A stretch of 64,000 nt of DNA from Lates calcarifer. Taxonomy: Eukaryota > Chordata > Actinopteri > Centropomidae. The notes below the pieces were generated by a model that saw nothing but the letters and a program-made list of their open reading frames with translations, had not been told where the DNA came from and did no database searches. The stretch spans positions 3,379,101 through 3,443,100 of the forward strand of contig NC_066838.1 in the NCBI RefSeq assembly GCF_001640805.2, in the 5' to 3' direction. Each line of letters opens with the position of its first letter. Within the stretch, counting starts at the first letter, position 1. Positions 12,301-27,300 of this stretch are shown piece by piece. Both the position numbers and the translations under genes were made by a program.

Positions 12301-15300
12301 GCTATGGTTGTCAGTGATTCAAATGAGATGTCCTACACAAACAAGGACAAAGGCAGAGAAACCACATCTGTCCCATTCTGTCCTGCCCTCTCCTCAGGCT
12401 AAACTCTCTGATCTGTTAATGCAGCTGGTCTGTGACATTTTTGTGGCACGTGTAATATGGAAACTTGCCCAAACCTGTCTCTATCACACAATCACACACA
12501 CACAATGAATCAACAGTTACTACTCAGAGATTGGACATGGACATGGATCATCCACTGCAGACAGTGACTTACCATCCTACACAATCTGAGAGGGCTCTTT
12601 ACTATTTGATGTTCATTTAACATATTTGAATGGACAGCTAGTCTTTCCTTTGGTGGTACTGATGCCATCAATGGTACCAGGATGCTGTGGTCACACATCA
12701 CGCCATTATTTAAATTCAAGTTTAAATAATCTGTCATTTTAATGGCAGTGTCTGCAGCTACATACTGTTGTTCCTGCTCTGCACTTTTGCATTTAAACAC
12801 ATTATTCAAAATATGATTAATAAAAAAATCACTTTTCTGTTTGTCTGCCTATAAACTCAATTTCTTAACTTGAGAATCAGAAAATGAGGAAAAATAAAAG
12901 AAATTCATTTTACCATTAGCAGAATGTGTGAGGGCCCCTGCTTTATGTCTTTACCAGCATTACCAGTCAGCTCACTATGCACATGTCAAGGCAGCACTGC
13001 TGGTTTGATATGCTCAATCTCCCCTAGTCCCACCTGGCAGGTAAACCCTGTCTTTATCTGCTCTCTCCCTTTCCCTTTCACACGGTCACACCTTTATTTC
13101 TTTATCTCTGCTCTGTTCCCAGAGGAAATCAGGTGCTAGGCAGCAGCCTGCAGAGTGCTTTCAGGCCTCATCTGTTTCTTTTCTGCTTTTCTACGTCTTT
13201 AACTTTCTCTCTCTTTGTTAGCCAGGGAAAAAACAAGGATGAGAGAAGGATTAGCTCATGAAAGCAAAAGGTTGGATATAAGAGAGAGAACAGGAGAGAA
13301 ATAGCAACGGGGCACAGGGAAGGAGATTCTGCAGTTGGTTGCCACGGCTACCAGAAAGCAGCTGATTAGCGTGTGTGATGTGTGTGAATGTGTTTGGGGC
13401 CTGTAGGTCCATCTCTGTGGCTGATAAATGGCCCAATACTACATGTGGAGAAAGGAGCATTTTAACGATCATTAGCAGTAGCTTCCCATTCATCAGCTCT
13501 GACTTGTCGGTTGCTCCGGTGTTGCACCATAACAAGCTGCAACACAAATCCCCTGATGTTGAAACCCCCTGAACACGACACGCATGCACACGCACACTAC
13601 ACACACACCAGACATCGATTAACACCCCACATCCTGTTCCTTTTATGCAAAATGGGGCTGAAGACGGACTGAAATTCAATAACTTGGGGACACTTTGAAA
13701 ATAGTACAGTGTGTTAATATCAGCAATCATATGTGCAATCGTTATATCAAGCTAAGTGGTGATGGGAACAGGTCACATGAACAGACACAGAAAGATCTGT
13801 TTATCTCCTTAATTATTTCAGAAAATTAAAAATGACACACAAATGTTGACTCAATCCAAACAAACAATTTTCAGTGGATGGTAGTATTTATAAATGCTTA
13901 AACAATTAAATGTCTAATCAGTTCACCAAATTAGACAACAATAATTTTGGTGAAGTGACTTGAATTTACATAATTTATCTAGAAAAAGGACAAACATTTG
14001 TTGGTTCCAAAATGTGAGGATTTTTACTTGGGTTGTTGGACAGAAGAAACAGTCATGAGACTGAATCAGAGCTATACATTTGCCATGCTGATATATAGGT
14101 CAGTATTAGCTTATCACAATGTAATGTATCAGCATATATGTCAGCTTAAAGCTGGAAGAAGGCTGATAGCTAACCCTGACCCTGCTTTTGGAGTTTTTCA
14201 AAAACAGTTAAGTTCTGCAAACATGTGCAACCAAAGATATTAGTACAATTTTCAAGTACAATATCTGTAAAGATCCACGCCAGGTTTTGCAGGCTGCTCT
14301 AAAGAAGGAACTTGGACTGCCCCAAAATATAGTCTCTTTTCTCAGCAAGAAAAAGTGTATTACTTATCTGAATCATTGAAAACCCTCCTAATGATAGCGA
14401 TGGATTTCTCCCTACACAGTAGTATAAAAGATCATTAAACCCTCCACATTTTCTCTTATCTTATTATGGTAGTTTAACACTGTTATGATGCTATAAAATA
14501 TAATCATAGAAACAAATCTAGTATCAAGGGGGGTTTGACTGAAGATAACTCTGTGACATGATATTCACCAAAATAAAAAGTGATTCATTCATTCATGTGA
14601 TAAATTGTATGATTAAATTGTGAATTTTGAAGTTCAGCTGTGGATGTAAGTGCAATTCTCAATACAACACGTGAACAGGTTTCTATTAAAAGTAAGAGTC
14701 CTTCTGTGACTATGTCAAACATCTGATCTAGACAGCTCGCTTTCAGCAGACAACCACTGCTCTCTACCAACCTGCAGAGCATGTGACATTCAGACCACAC
14801 TGTCCACAAGCGGCGGCTGGAAACTGGGTGAAAGAAGCAGAAATGGTGGCTGTGACAGAACAGTGATGACGTTGGAAAGGACGCTGAAGGTGCCATTCAC
14901 ATGCAGAGAAGAATCCAGAGAATTCAGTATCACACTGTACTCCAATGGAAAGCTGACAAAGACTCTTTCCCCCGGACACACACATGCTTTCACGTATAAG
15001 GGCCTCTTTGAATGTGTGTATATGGGTGCAACACTCCCTCTGAATAGCAATGACTTGACAAAAACTATCTAGATCAACCAGCTTTGAACCAGTCCCATCC
15101 AGAGAAAAGGGACAAGTACACAAGGTAAAGTGGAAAGTTCCAGGAATTTGTAAGAGATCATGCTCTGTGGGGAGCCAGGTATCGTGGGAAAGGGACAATC
15201 AAGTAAGTAAATCAATAATGATATTTTTTAAAGTTTTTTGAGAACATCTGATTCAGCTTTTTTTTAGAGCCTGTTCTTGATTAACCTTAACCACGTGAAA

Positions 15301-18300
15301 CTGTTTCAGTGATCTAATGTACAAACCATGTCCATGTTTTGAATTCCGTATGCATTTATGTTATGAAGGGTATATCTGTATATCTGTGTGTGTGAGAGAG
15401 ACAGTGAATGAGTGAGCAGAGTGTACTGAGACATAATAAAGATCAGATTTGCACAGTCAAACAATGAACTAGCAGAAAAGAATGTAAGGAAATCTAAATC
15501 TAAGGTTAACGATTAATACTGTTTTGAAGGCAATACATCAAGTCTGTTACTTTGATATGAGTGGTTCTAAAGAATCCTTTATCTTTGTTCAACCCCCTGT
15601 GAATGATGGCTTAGTGACACTGATTCACAAAAATTAACTTGGCTAAACCATAAATGAATTGGATTAGAAAGGAAAAGATGGTGAGGTAGGAAATGAGAGA
15701 ACAAGTTCACAAGTCACAAGCCAGTGACCCAAAGTCTGACGGTCCCTGACAGTCATAAGGAGAGGGAGCTAGCTTATTTCAAAATGTCATTAGTACTGGC
15801 TGTAGCTAAACAACAGTTCCTGTAAGTTGCAACACTTTGGATGTGTACACGTGAACACTGCATGGCCTTGTGCGCACGCACGCACACACACACACACACA
15901 CGTGTCCCTGAGCCCAGGGTACAACGCAGAACACAACACATTGTGTATTTTTGTTAATTGAGTAAAGTCACTGTTGCATCCATGTGACTGATGAAATGCT
16001 GTCAACAGAGCGACACAGGGAGGTGACATGATGTTCTGGCTGTGAAACAAGATGATGTCATATAAGCAGCAAGTGCGTATAAAGTTCCAAGTACAGTGAG
16101 TGAATGTGATTTGAGCTATGACCTCTGCCTTACATTGTGACAAACAGTCTGTGAGCAGATCACAGGATCACAGTCAGTGACTCGGCAAGATCAAAAGAAA
16201 CAGCAGATTAACTTCCAAGACTTAGATAAACCACCCGAGGAAATACAGATTGTCATACTGGCACAGCTTAAATATCATGTTGAGCAACACACTGAATTTG
16301 AGATGAAATGTGATCAAACACTAAAAATCATATTAATGGCCTTTGTAGAGAATAAAAAATGCTGTAGTATAAATAAATATTCCGACTCCTTGATGGGAGA
16401 CCATCTGTGGCAAAATTCACAGTGCTTGCCAGAATAAAAACCTCAGCAATTTCTGTAATCAAATTGTGTCATGGTACATACCTGGCCAACAGGATAAAAC
16501 CAATTCTATTGCTTTGAATGTTTGCAGGAGCAGAGATGGGAGAACCTGCTGGAAAGAAACACTCTAAGGATACAGAACAATCACAACAGTAAAGGACCAG
16601 TACTTGAACTCCAAGAGCTACAGGAGAAAATAAATGAAGGTGCTGCTCATCTGTCTAAGTCTGAAGATACCTCACACCTACGCTAAGTTTCATTTCTGAG
16701 CATAATAATGTCCCAAAGCATAGAGCCAAGACAACACTGGAGACCAACACAGTGATCTCAGTGAGATGAATGAGCTTATGTCAGTCTCAAGACAGCCTAA
16801 ACTTGGTTCAGTAATAATGATCTTAATTCAAATGCAGAATAATTTCACCATCATCTTCATCCTTATCAAAACTGTCATCACATCATATGATTATAATTAC
16901 AGTATTCATTATTACCACTAGCTGTTTTACTTCTCTAGTGTCAGTTTCAATCTTTAAAGCATCAAATCTGTGTCCAGTTAGAAAACAACACAACAATGCA
17001 GATGTCTGTTCCTCCTTCCTTATCAATGTCCTCATCATCTCCACAAGTACCATCTCTTCCTGCTCCTCCTCAAGGCCTTCTGCCCCTTTTTCATGCTCAT
17101 TGCAACTTCCAACGTATTTTCAGAAGCAAGGAAGTCAGGCCGACTGCCAGAGATCCCATATGACCAGGACAGGAAGGAATTACAGTTGAATACTCAGCAA
17201 AGAAACCCACAGCACAGTCAGATCTTACAACTCAGGCATTTCACTGATGCCCTTTTAGCTACGAGTGGGAAAACTCATGGTTAACAGATTCTACTGGAGC
17301 AAGTGGCAAGAGCAGATGCTGGATAATGCTAATAAGGACAAGGTCCAGGCAAAACACAAGGAAAATGGGGATCAGGTCCAATCTAAAAGACAGCCTGCTC
17401 AAGCTAATAGTCAAACAGAAGAGATGTGAGGAAAAATATGAAAAATACATATTACACTTACTGATCCCTGAAGAAGAGAGCATCCTTTCGAATCGTGATG
17501 CTTAAATTGTGCATGTTTCACAAAGCTAGGACAATTCTTCCGTTGCTCATGTAGCTGTTTTACATTTAAGTCTCTGAATAATTGGGGTTTTTGTGCTGGA
17601 TGTGGTTCCTCTCTACTTATTTTTCTGGAGGGTTAGGAATAAGAAAACATGGCATATTAAATGACAAGTTGACAGGCAGCAGCTCTACGCACAAAGGAAC
17701 CAAACTGTTACAGCTTTGAAAACAAGTTTAGGGTCAAGTGTTTGAGAGAAAGCGGTGTGATAAGAACTTGTCAGCCTTTGTTAATTCTGCTTCTGCAGGA
17801 CCCTCATGGGGAACTGGAGTTCAGCCAGAAAGCAGGACTTTCGAAATCTGCTCTAATTAGTCCAAGAAACAAGAATGAGCAGCTTTACAGCACAACGGTA
17901 ACCTGCATAGTGGGTTACCGTCATTAAGCTATTTCATACTCTTGGTAACATCACATTCTTGGCTTGATCACTGTTACCCAAAGCATGAGATCAATGCTGG
18001 TGTTGAGGGGGTGGTGCAGTGGGCGACAGAACCGGTTTGAAGTTTGATGGATCACTTCCAAGCAGTAGATAGGAAACCAGAGAAATTAGGAAACTGAATC
18101 ATTAAACATCCCCTCAGTAGTGACACTCAATGGTGATTGTGCCAGCATCAGTGTGTCTGTAAAGTAGTCTTTCTTCTCTTTTTGGACCTTGGAGCAGGCT
18201 CTATATGAGCGTGTATCTATGTGTGTGTGCACATGTTGAGCCGGCGGTGAGGCCATGAATTAAAGAGGAGATTAATGAGTCAGGACATGGAGGCTCAGAC

Positions 18301-21300
18301 TCCAATCTGTTCCCTGCCCCACTCTGGGGGCTGTTTCTCTCCACAAAACCCCATTCTGTCAGCAAGCACACACACACACACATATGTATACACTGCTGAG
18401 ACGCAGCAGGAAGGCCAAGGACTCAGGACTGTGTGTATACGTCTGACAGAGGGAGCACATGTCTAGGAAAGTGTGAAGACGGAGAAGGGGAGCGGGGCGA
18501 GGTGGCTAAAGCAAAGAAGACAGGGATTCTCTCTAACTGGATGTCTTCAGCAGTATATAACCCTTTCACCCTGTAGGCCACCACCCCACCCAGACACCTC
18601 GCCATGACCCTCAGACCTGCCATCTGTCTGGAAAAGAGAGAAACAGACAGACTGGGACAGAGCGAAAGACACAAAGACAGGCAGGGAGTGGGACAAAACA
18701 AGAAAGAAAAATTAGAGGAAACTAGAACAAAAGAGCAAGGGCAAAGCAGGCTGCAGAGGGAGAAAAAAACTGACAAAAATGTCTGGAAACTGGAAAGGGG
18801 GAAACCCATGAGGAGAAAAGTATGTGGAAAGAGGAGCAGGTGGCAGTAGAGAGGCTCAAATACAGATTTCCTCGCTTACTGTACATTTTCACAAAGTTTG
18901 ATGACATGAAAGAAACTAATACCCCAGTATCACTTCAGCAGCAGATGAATATCTATAGGCCGTGCACCAGTCCTTTTTTGTTCTCTCTTTCTATTATCAC
19001 CTCTCCCTTATTGCAAAGCCACTGAAGATATCTTGTGTCTTTATTGCTTCACCCCCTTGGCCATTCAAACAAGCCCATGATGAATATAACGATGATGGCC
19101 TTGATGCTCTTTATCATCATTTAGTCCTTGTGCTATATGAGATTGGGTGCCACATTACCATGAAATACTCATCAAGCCTCTCTATCCATCCCTCAGCTCT
19201 CCCACTTTAATACATGCCATGAGACTCACTAATCCCATGATATGCCTCATAATCTGATCACAGATATGAGTATAGAGAGAGCAACAGAAAGAAGAGCGCT
19301 GAGAAGAGACAGATATAGAAGAGAAGGATGGAGAGGAATGAAACGCAATCAGGGAGGAGAGGGATGCAGACAGATGCTTAGGCTTTGCATTCGGCTGCAT
19401 AAAGACAGAAGGGAGAAAAAATAAAAAAGAAACTGTCACAAGAGGAGGCGTAAGGATGTGGGTTGACGTAGAGAGGTAAAAAATGAGGGGACAAGCAGAC
19501 AGAAGGAGAGGGGAGAATGGAGAGGAAGATGGAAGTGTGTGTGTGTGGGGGGGGGGGGGGGGGGGACGGGACTCGTGACCTGATTTCACCACTAAGCCTC
19601 GGAGAAGTGGAGCAGCACATAGGCTCCCAAATGTAGTATCTTCACTCCGCTTTACAAACATACAGCTGTTCTGTTCATGCAGCGTGTAAGCTGCACATAT
19701 AAAAATGTATACCACACCACACCATACGTGCAGTGTAACCTACTGGCCTGCATACTGCATCTTTAACTAGCTGAGTCACCAGCCTTGTCTTCCTCTCTCT
19801 CTGCCTTTTCGCCATCTGCATCTGCCTCTCTACCCTCGTCTTCATCATTCTCAGCTTCCATGCATTGCCAGACGCTTCGGGTGGGGGTGGGGGTGGGGGG
19901 CACATAATGGGGCACTACAGTGGAAGTCTGATGCTACCAGTCTGGCAAAGCCACTCTAATGGCTCCACGCTCTGCAGTGTGCTGGCAGTATAGACACACA
20001 CACTCATCTATTACACAGCTGGATATCTGTGTTGTATACATAAATAGTGTCTGGATGTGGAACATGCAGACATCTAGCTGCTGTGACACCAGTGTGTGTT
20101 TCTAAATGAGAGAAAGAAGACACAGATGAAGAGATTCTGATGCAGTCTAAATGCTACAAATGTAGTCATTAGAGTCTGTATTGATGTCTCCCAGTTGTGT
20201 GTGTTTTTCTGTGTGTGTGTATGTAAGGTCTCGTCTTTCATGTGGCCAGCTGATGTACATACAGAAGCTGTAAACACACACACACACAGATGGGAGTTGT
20301 TGTCTACGCCCTGCTCATGCAGCTACTGCTTCTATAGAGCTGATCAGGTGAGTGGTTATAAATTCTCAAGCACACTCACTCTCCCAAATTACATCATGGG
20401 GAGGTAAATAGTGCCATGACCTAAAATAAATATGCATCAACATGCACACACAAGAACTATCACAATAAATTGCCTGCAGATTTCCATTGCTCTGGTGTCT
20501 CATAATTCACTTGCGTCTCTCTACATCTGCAGTTTGTGTTTTCATGTCCTCTGCACCAGGCAAGCAGCCGTCGTCTACTACCACACAAGTATGGTTTGAC
20601 CGAGTCCCTCTCCTTAAAGGCAAACAAGAGTCTTTGTATGAACAAGTAGGACACGTGTGCGCTCATGCTCATAACCAACACACACCTAAAAACACGCGAC
20701 ACATCCCTGATGTTCTTGTCAAGAAGCTGGAGGCAACTGAATCATACAATCTGTTTGCTGCCATTTTCAAGCTGTGACTCTGACACACATCATTGAGTAC
20801 ACACACACACACACACACACGTCTGATGTCACGGATCTTGAAAAACTAATGTGTGAGCTTAAACACATGCATCCAAAAACAATAGAGACACATCCATGGT
20901 TGAGCAGCTACATTCATATGAAACCATTCAGAGATCAATCTGCATAGAGCCTCCCACCACACAGAGGCGTTTATTGACAGCACTCGAACAAAAGTGCCGA
21001 CCATTGATCCAATTTAAAAAGGGTTTGCGGGAGCATTGTCTGTGTATGTGGATTTTATGTGTCACAAGTTAAAGAATGAGACAATGACAAAGTCGCTTTT
21101 AGATCAGCGCGTCTTTTTCAGCGACGGCTTTGCCTGCAAAGCGACACCACACCTGTAGGCACAACTAAAAAGCCAGTAAAGCAAATTCCTGTGTGTGTGT
21201 ATGTGGCCACAGGTCCTTTGTTTGAGGTAGTCACATGACCAGTCCGATTTGCCGCCGTCGCCTCCCCTCTGCAGCGCGCCATCATACAATAAAATGCTCA

Positions 21301-24300
21301 AGTCTATGAGACAACAACACGCGCGCCCTATGTGTGATTAAACAAACACACAATCAGTTTGTGGAAACTTTGCTTGATGAGCAAAATCACTGTCCTTAAA
21401 ACAGAGCCCCAAAAGCCACAAGAAAAACATTGCTCCTAATTAGCCGCACGTGAGCCATTAGTGATATGGGGATGAGGAGGAGGATGGGATGGTTAGAGAT
21501 GAGAGGGGAGTAAAAGAGGGATACAGGCAAAGATGAAGGGATGGTGGCAGCTGCATGCATGGGTGTGCGGGGGGGTTGTGAGCGGGGATCAAGTCAGAAG
21601 GGATCGATAGCGCTGATGACTGTGTTACGGGCTGTGTGTGGGATGTTTTTGATAAACAAACTGCCAAAAATGGGAAAAAGCACTGGAACATGGGTACATG
21701 GGGTTAATGGCGAGATTGACAGAACATGTAGCATGTCTGACCTGTCATATGTTTAGCCACTATAATCTGTATAGCAGTGTAGACTAGAGACAGATGGATG
21801 TAGAGACGGAGAGAAAGGGATGAAAAGGAGGAAAGACAGCGGAGGAAGGGCAGACAAGGTGGGAAATAAAGGAGCTCAAAAATGATAAATAGAACAGGAC
21901 GGAGCAGGGAGGGAGCAGGGAGCAGGACGGGAGGTACAGAGAAAAATAAGGGACAAAAATCGATTGGCAGCAGGGGGAGGCGTGCACGTAAAAGAGATGG
22001 AAGGAGAGAAACAGAGGGAGAGACGTATAGAAGATGAAGAGGAGGATTGTGAGAGAAAGAGAGAGAGACATGGAGGCGGGCAGGATAGGTCCCAAGGGTG
22101 AGATTTCCTGCTCTTGTTCGATAGGGCAGTCTGACAGATGACTCTGTGGATCTAACTGCTTATCCTATGTGCATGTTAATTACAGAGAGAGAGAGAGTGA
22201 AAGAGGGAGGGAGAGAGAGGGAGAGAGAGAAAGAGTAAATAAGTCTGCCAAGGAAAATGGCACAAAGGAAGCTCAGGTGTTTCCCTTGTCAAAACAAGTC
22301 AATGGACTTACCCTGCATAGGCCTTTAATTAAAGCCTTAGTATCTAACCCACTTTGTAACACAGCCAGCCTCCATGTATTCATAATCACACATATAGATA
22401 AATATACTGTTAATATTAGACTGTGCTATATTTCTGTTTACTCCCAGGAAAAACGCCAAATTAAACAATATGTTTATATGTCTATATTTCAATATCCTGA
22501 CTTTCACACATTACTGTGGCTCTCAGCCTGAAGCCGTTTGGTTCCTATAGAAGATGTTAATCTTCTGGTCATGAATATATAGCTTTATTTTTGAAAAAGG
22601 CTCAGTGATTTCCTAAAACAGCTGGGCACTGTGGTAAACGTCACTTATTCATAAGTAAAGAAGTGACTTTGACCTCCAGTGAGTGTATCCAACAGCAGGA
22701 ATGTGTGTTCATGATTATAAGGAAACATGTCAGCTAGTACAACAGTGTGGCCCACTGATGTCATTTTTGGGCAACTAATGGCATAAACCAGTAAGATATA
22801 TCAGGCATTGGGCAAAAGAAAAAAAAGAAAAGAAAAATGATAAGTCTGATAATATTCTATGTTTAAGCGCTAGTGCTGAACATGGCATTACAACATGTAC
22901 TGCAAACAGCCATAAGCTACAGAGGTAAAAAAAAAAAAAAAAAAAAAAACAAGCCAAGAAAACTAGGCAATAAAGACAGACTTTCACTGCTCAAAGACAT
23001 TTTTCTTGTAGTTAACTTTTCCTTGACCTTACAGAGACCATCGACACCATGAAGCAGAACAACTGGGCTAATGATCCCCCCCGTTTCAGTGCTGGAACCC
23101 CCCCCCCTCCACATCCAGCTCCAGCCAAGCTTCCCCAGACTGTGGCAGCATGGCTCTTCTAAATGAGTTTAGCCTTTATTAGTCTGTCAGAGGGAAAAAA
23201 ACATTGTTTCCCCCAGTAGCAGGTCGAGATATTATTCATCTATAATTGGTAATAACCCCGTACCCCCACCCTGAGGCAGCTCAATCTCCACTGAGTAATC
23301 ACTGCCATCGCCTTCTCTGCTGGAAACAGCATTATTAGGTCGATGGCACTGTCTCTACCTCTGCTGTCTGCCAAGGAGGTTTATTATCTGACAATATATG
23401 GCTTTGCTCCCGTGCTTCTTTTAAAACCACAGGCTAAGGAAGGAGAATCTGGCTGTGCCTATTTATCTCACATCCTGAGCTACTATCAAATATCTCAGCA
23501 TCCTGGACAGTGGAGGCTCCAAAATAAGCTCCAGCAGGATCATTTAGGCTGAGGTTTTATCAGTTTTTATGACAGCAAGATTAGTTGTGCTGCGCAAAAC
23601 ACCTTTCACTTTCCAATATTCAACTGTCACCTCAACTATTTCATCAGCTCAAAAGGCAGTGTCACTGGGTGTGTTTTAAGTGTAGGAGTGTTTACATGGA
23701 TGTAGTACTCTGTGAGTGGAACAGAACAATAGCTTTTCAGTAGCATGACACCCTCTTATAACTTGTGTTTAAACAGATTTAGTTAATGGCCATGTTTTTT
23801 TACGTTTACAGCCAGGGGCATTTTTGGATATTAGATAAAAAGAACTGACTTAACTGGTATTTTTAGACAATATTTTCAGAGATGAAATTCTCTGTGTGAA
23901 GGTGTTAAGGCGTGTGGTAAATGATTCAGAACTGATCACTCAACAAATTAATCAGCAGATGAATTGAAAAATATTTTGTCCATAAAATGTCAGTGAAACT
24001 GGCCTTTATAATATCACAGAGCCCAATGTGACATATTTAAATTTCTTGTTTTATCCAACCAAAAGCACAAATCATACATAATAAATCTATGATAAAAGCT
24101 TGCAGAGTGTTTGCATTTTTTGGTTGAAAAATAAGAAATAATTAATTTGATTATCAAAAAGTTGTCAGTTAATATTTTGGCAATCCACTCGTCAGTTAGT
24201 CAACTCACTGCCTCAGCTCTGTACAGAATGGTGTGATAATGTGCAGTAACACTGGAAAAATTACCGCTTCCCTTTTAAGTTGTCATGTTGTGAATGTAAT

Positions 24301-27300
24301 GCTGTTTTGGGCGTTTATTTTTAAGTGTCAGATTATGACAAATACTGTAAATTCCCAGCTTCTGGGAAACACCCTTGAGCTCAATTAGTTATGTAAACAC
24401 TAATTGCTTTACCTTAAGATTAGCTTCAAAGTTCTGTTTTAAATCATATTTTCTCCCGTTAGAGTGTCATCTACAAACAAACTGTTCTCTCTTCTTTCTC
24501 TATCACAGCCCCTCCTGGCAAGAAACTGGCAAGAAAAATAAGATCCTGAGACAGAGTGATCGCTGAGAGAAAGAGGGGGAAAGTGACCTTGCTGCTGCTG
24601 AGAGCAGACAAGTATTTCATCAGCTAACACTAAGGGCACACCTGCCTCACAGCTATACTCAGGTTCCAACATCTGCCAACGGCTCTGTGCTTCATCCCTG
24701 TGAGGAGGCGTCAGGGGAGGGAAGGAAGGAAGAGAGAGGGAAATAAAAGACAGAAAGAAAGAAAAACAACAAAGTCTCTTGTGGGTTTACTGAGAGACTG
24801 GTACATTTCAGGGAAAGTCTAGTCTGACTTTGAACAGACAAGCCACAAAAAAGAGAAACTAAAGATATTGTGACAAAGAGGGGGAAAGCAACTGGGACTG
24901 ATAGAAATGATATGACTCTAGCACTAAACCAGGAACTCACCTATATATTCTCTACATTGCAGCTTGCTGGGACTACCCCTGTGGCAAGTGTGTCAACTGC
25001 TGAACAACGTGGGACACATATCAAGCCGAAGCTCTCTCCCCAGCACCAGGAGACTGAATCAACAACAGAATAAAAGTGAATTGAACAAAGCTTAGTTGGG
25101 AAGGAAGTGGCATCATGTGCTCAAGAAAATGTTATTCATCAGCAGGAGAAGTGAAACCATACCAGAGGATTACTGGTGCAACGCTGGTCCATTCAACATT
25201 TCTGATGAAGTCATTCACTTCTCTAAGTCTAGGTTACACTGACATGCAAGCCACTAACCACAAGCAGCTACATCATCATGTTAACCAGTGTTGTTGCCCA
25301 ACAACTTGCTGCTAAACAAACTGTCGCATACCAGTTTGTAAATGTGTTCATGTGTGTGGGTGCCTTGATAATTTTGACTATATGAGATCAACTACACGAC
25401 AGATGTGTTGACAACAGTGATAATACAAATATTTATCAGTGGGCAGGATGAAAAAAATGAGAGAAACCTTATAGCTAGACCTTGTCATGGTGGATCTAGT
25501 TTCACCCTCAATGTTTCTCAGAATTGAATGAACAGCTATCAAGATATTAGGATAAATTAATAAGAATGTAATAATAATCAATTCAATTATCTTTTTTTCC
25601 ATGAACTCTTGATTTTTTGGCCGTTCAGAGGGTCTCCAGGGAAATTTTGAACTTATATAGAGCCAACAAGTCCAAGAACCCATAGCTATGCCAGCAGGAC
25701 TATGAGGCTGCATTTGGGCAAAGTTGTTCTTCAAGCTAAATGCTAACATCAACATAATAAAATGCTCACAATGACAATGCCAACATGCCAGTGCACAGCA
25801 GGTAATGTTCACCATCTTTATTTAGCATGTTAGCATGCCAGCACTGGCTAATTAGCACAAAACACAAAGTTATTAGTTTTGCACATATTTGGTCAAAATC
25901 CAAAGTATTTGACATTATGGTAGATTACCAAAGTGATAACAATTCGTCCTGAAGGTGATTTCAATGTCTGCACAAAATCTTATGGTGATGAATCAATCCA
26001 ATAGCTGTTTAGATATTTCACTCTTTTGGCACTAAAGTAAAAGTCAGAGGATCACCAAAGCCAATAGGATTCATCCTCTGGAGACCATGAATGTCTGTAC
26101 CAAATTTCATGGAATTCCATCCAATATTCATCGAGATATTTTAGTTTAGACCACAGCGGTGGACTGACTGGACCACAACATAGCCATCGCTGGAGTCATG
26201 CCACTAGCATGATTAAAAACATCAGCACCAGAAATGAGAGAGTGTATTCATGAGACCAGATCTCTGGGAGCTGAAGGAGGACGCCAAAACATCCCTTTAA
26301 CAAAGGAACAGCAAACATCAGTATGTTATCCTGTCACCCGTTTTAATAGCGTCATCTTCCTGAGCCCACTCTCCTCTGTGTTATCTCCAGGTCTCAGTCA
26401 ATAAATAAATATGCAGTATCTTTTAGGTACGCTGATCAGCCAATGCTGTGTCAGTTTCCATAGGATCAACCTTCGACCTCGTTATACAGCCCTGGAGTGA
26501 ATATAAACAGCCCCTCCCCACGCTCCCGCTCTCCTCGTACCATCAAATGGTCAGCACAAAGGAAAAGAGCTGACCTTAACTGTCCTGGAAGAGTTCACAA
26601 GCACATATGCACACTCAAACACACACTGGGACTTTCAGTACCAGGACGGCCCATTTTCAAGCTTTCATCTGCATGCAGCTGTCTTGGTGAAGAACATAAC
26701 AGAGGCGCAGACAGGGTAGAGAAGAAAAAAATGGTCAGATAGTGGAAGGAAAAAAGGCAAAGCAGAGAGCCAATCAACTGACCGGAGTAAAACAAAGGGC
26801 TATCTGTAAAAGCCCTGGACTTCATCCCACCCTGTGATGAGAGAACTTCGATCCCCAGGCAGGCTACAGAGAGCTACAAAGCCCTGATGTAGCCTGTTAA
26901 GCTCCCACTTCGATTCAGTCCATTGAGCTCCATGCTGCTGATCAATTAGAGAACAGCTGAACCAGCTGCTGACCACACAAACAAACATTATGTTTTCACT
27001 GTTTTTAAGCACAGATGGTTTTTTATACGAGTGTGCTGTTGCCTGCTCTACTGTATTTAATCTCTAGTTTTTTCTCCACTGCTGGTAGCAGAGCCAAAGT
27101 CACCCCACCCCTCTCTGCCATGACACAATTGCATGAAGGTTGATATAGTTTAAATGTGTGCATACATCTGCATAAGCCAAGTCACCAAGTATGATGAAAT
27201 AAAAACTATGCTCTGAATTTTCTCTCCCTTGTGAGATATGACTCACAACCAATGATACAGTGTCACTGGGGATCAACCACTGGCATCATCTCCAGAACCA

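Noticed and set aside
13998..14243. 81-codon + strand ORF
   Set aside because: AT-rich repeat-like sequence, no splice support and no known protein.
14764..15198. 144-codon - strand ORF
   Set aside because: Overlaps exon-like block 1 on +; Cys/Ser/His-rich, no domain, and no matching splice partners noticed on -. It is kept only as an argument against block 1.
18604..18849. Lys/Arg/Glu-rich ORF
   Set aside because: Purine-rich low complexity; no splice or start context and no family.
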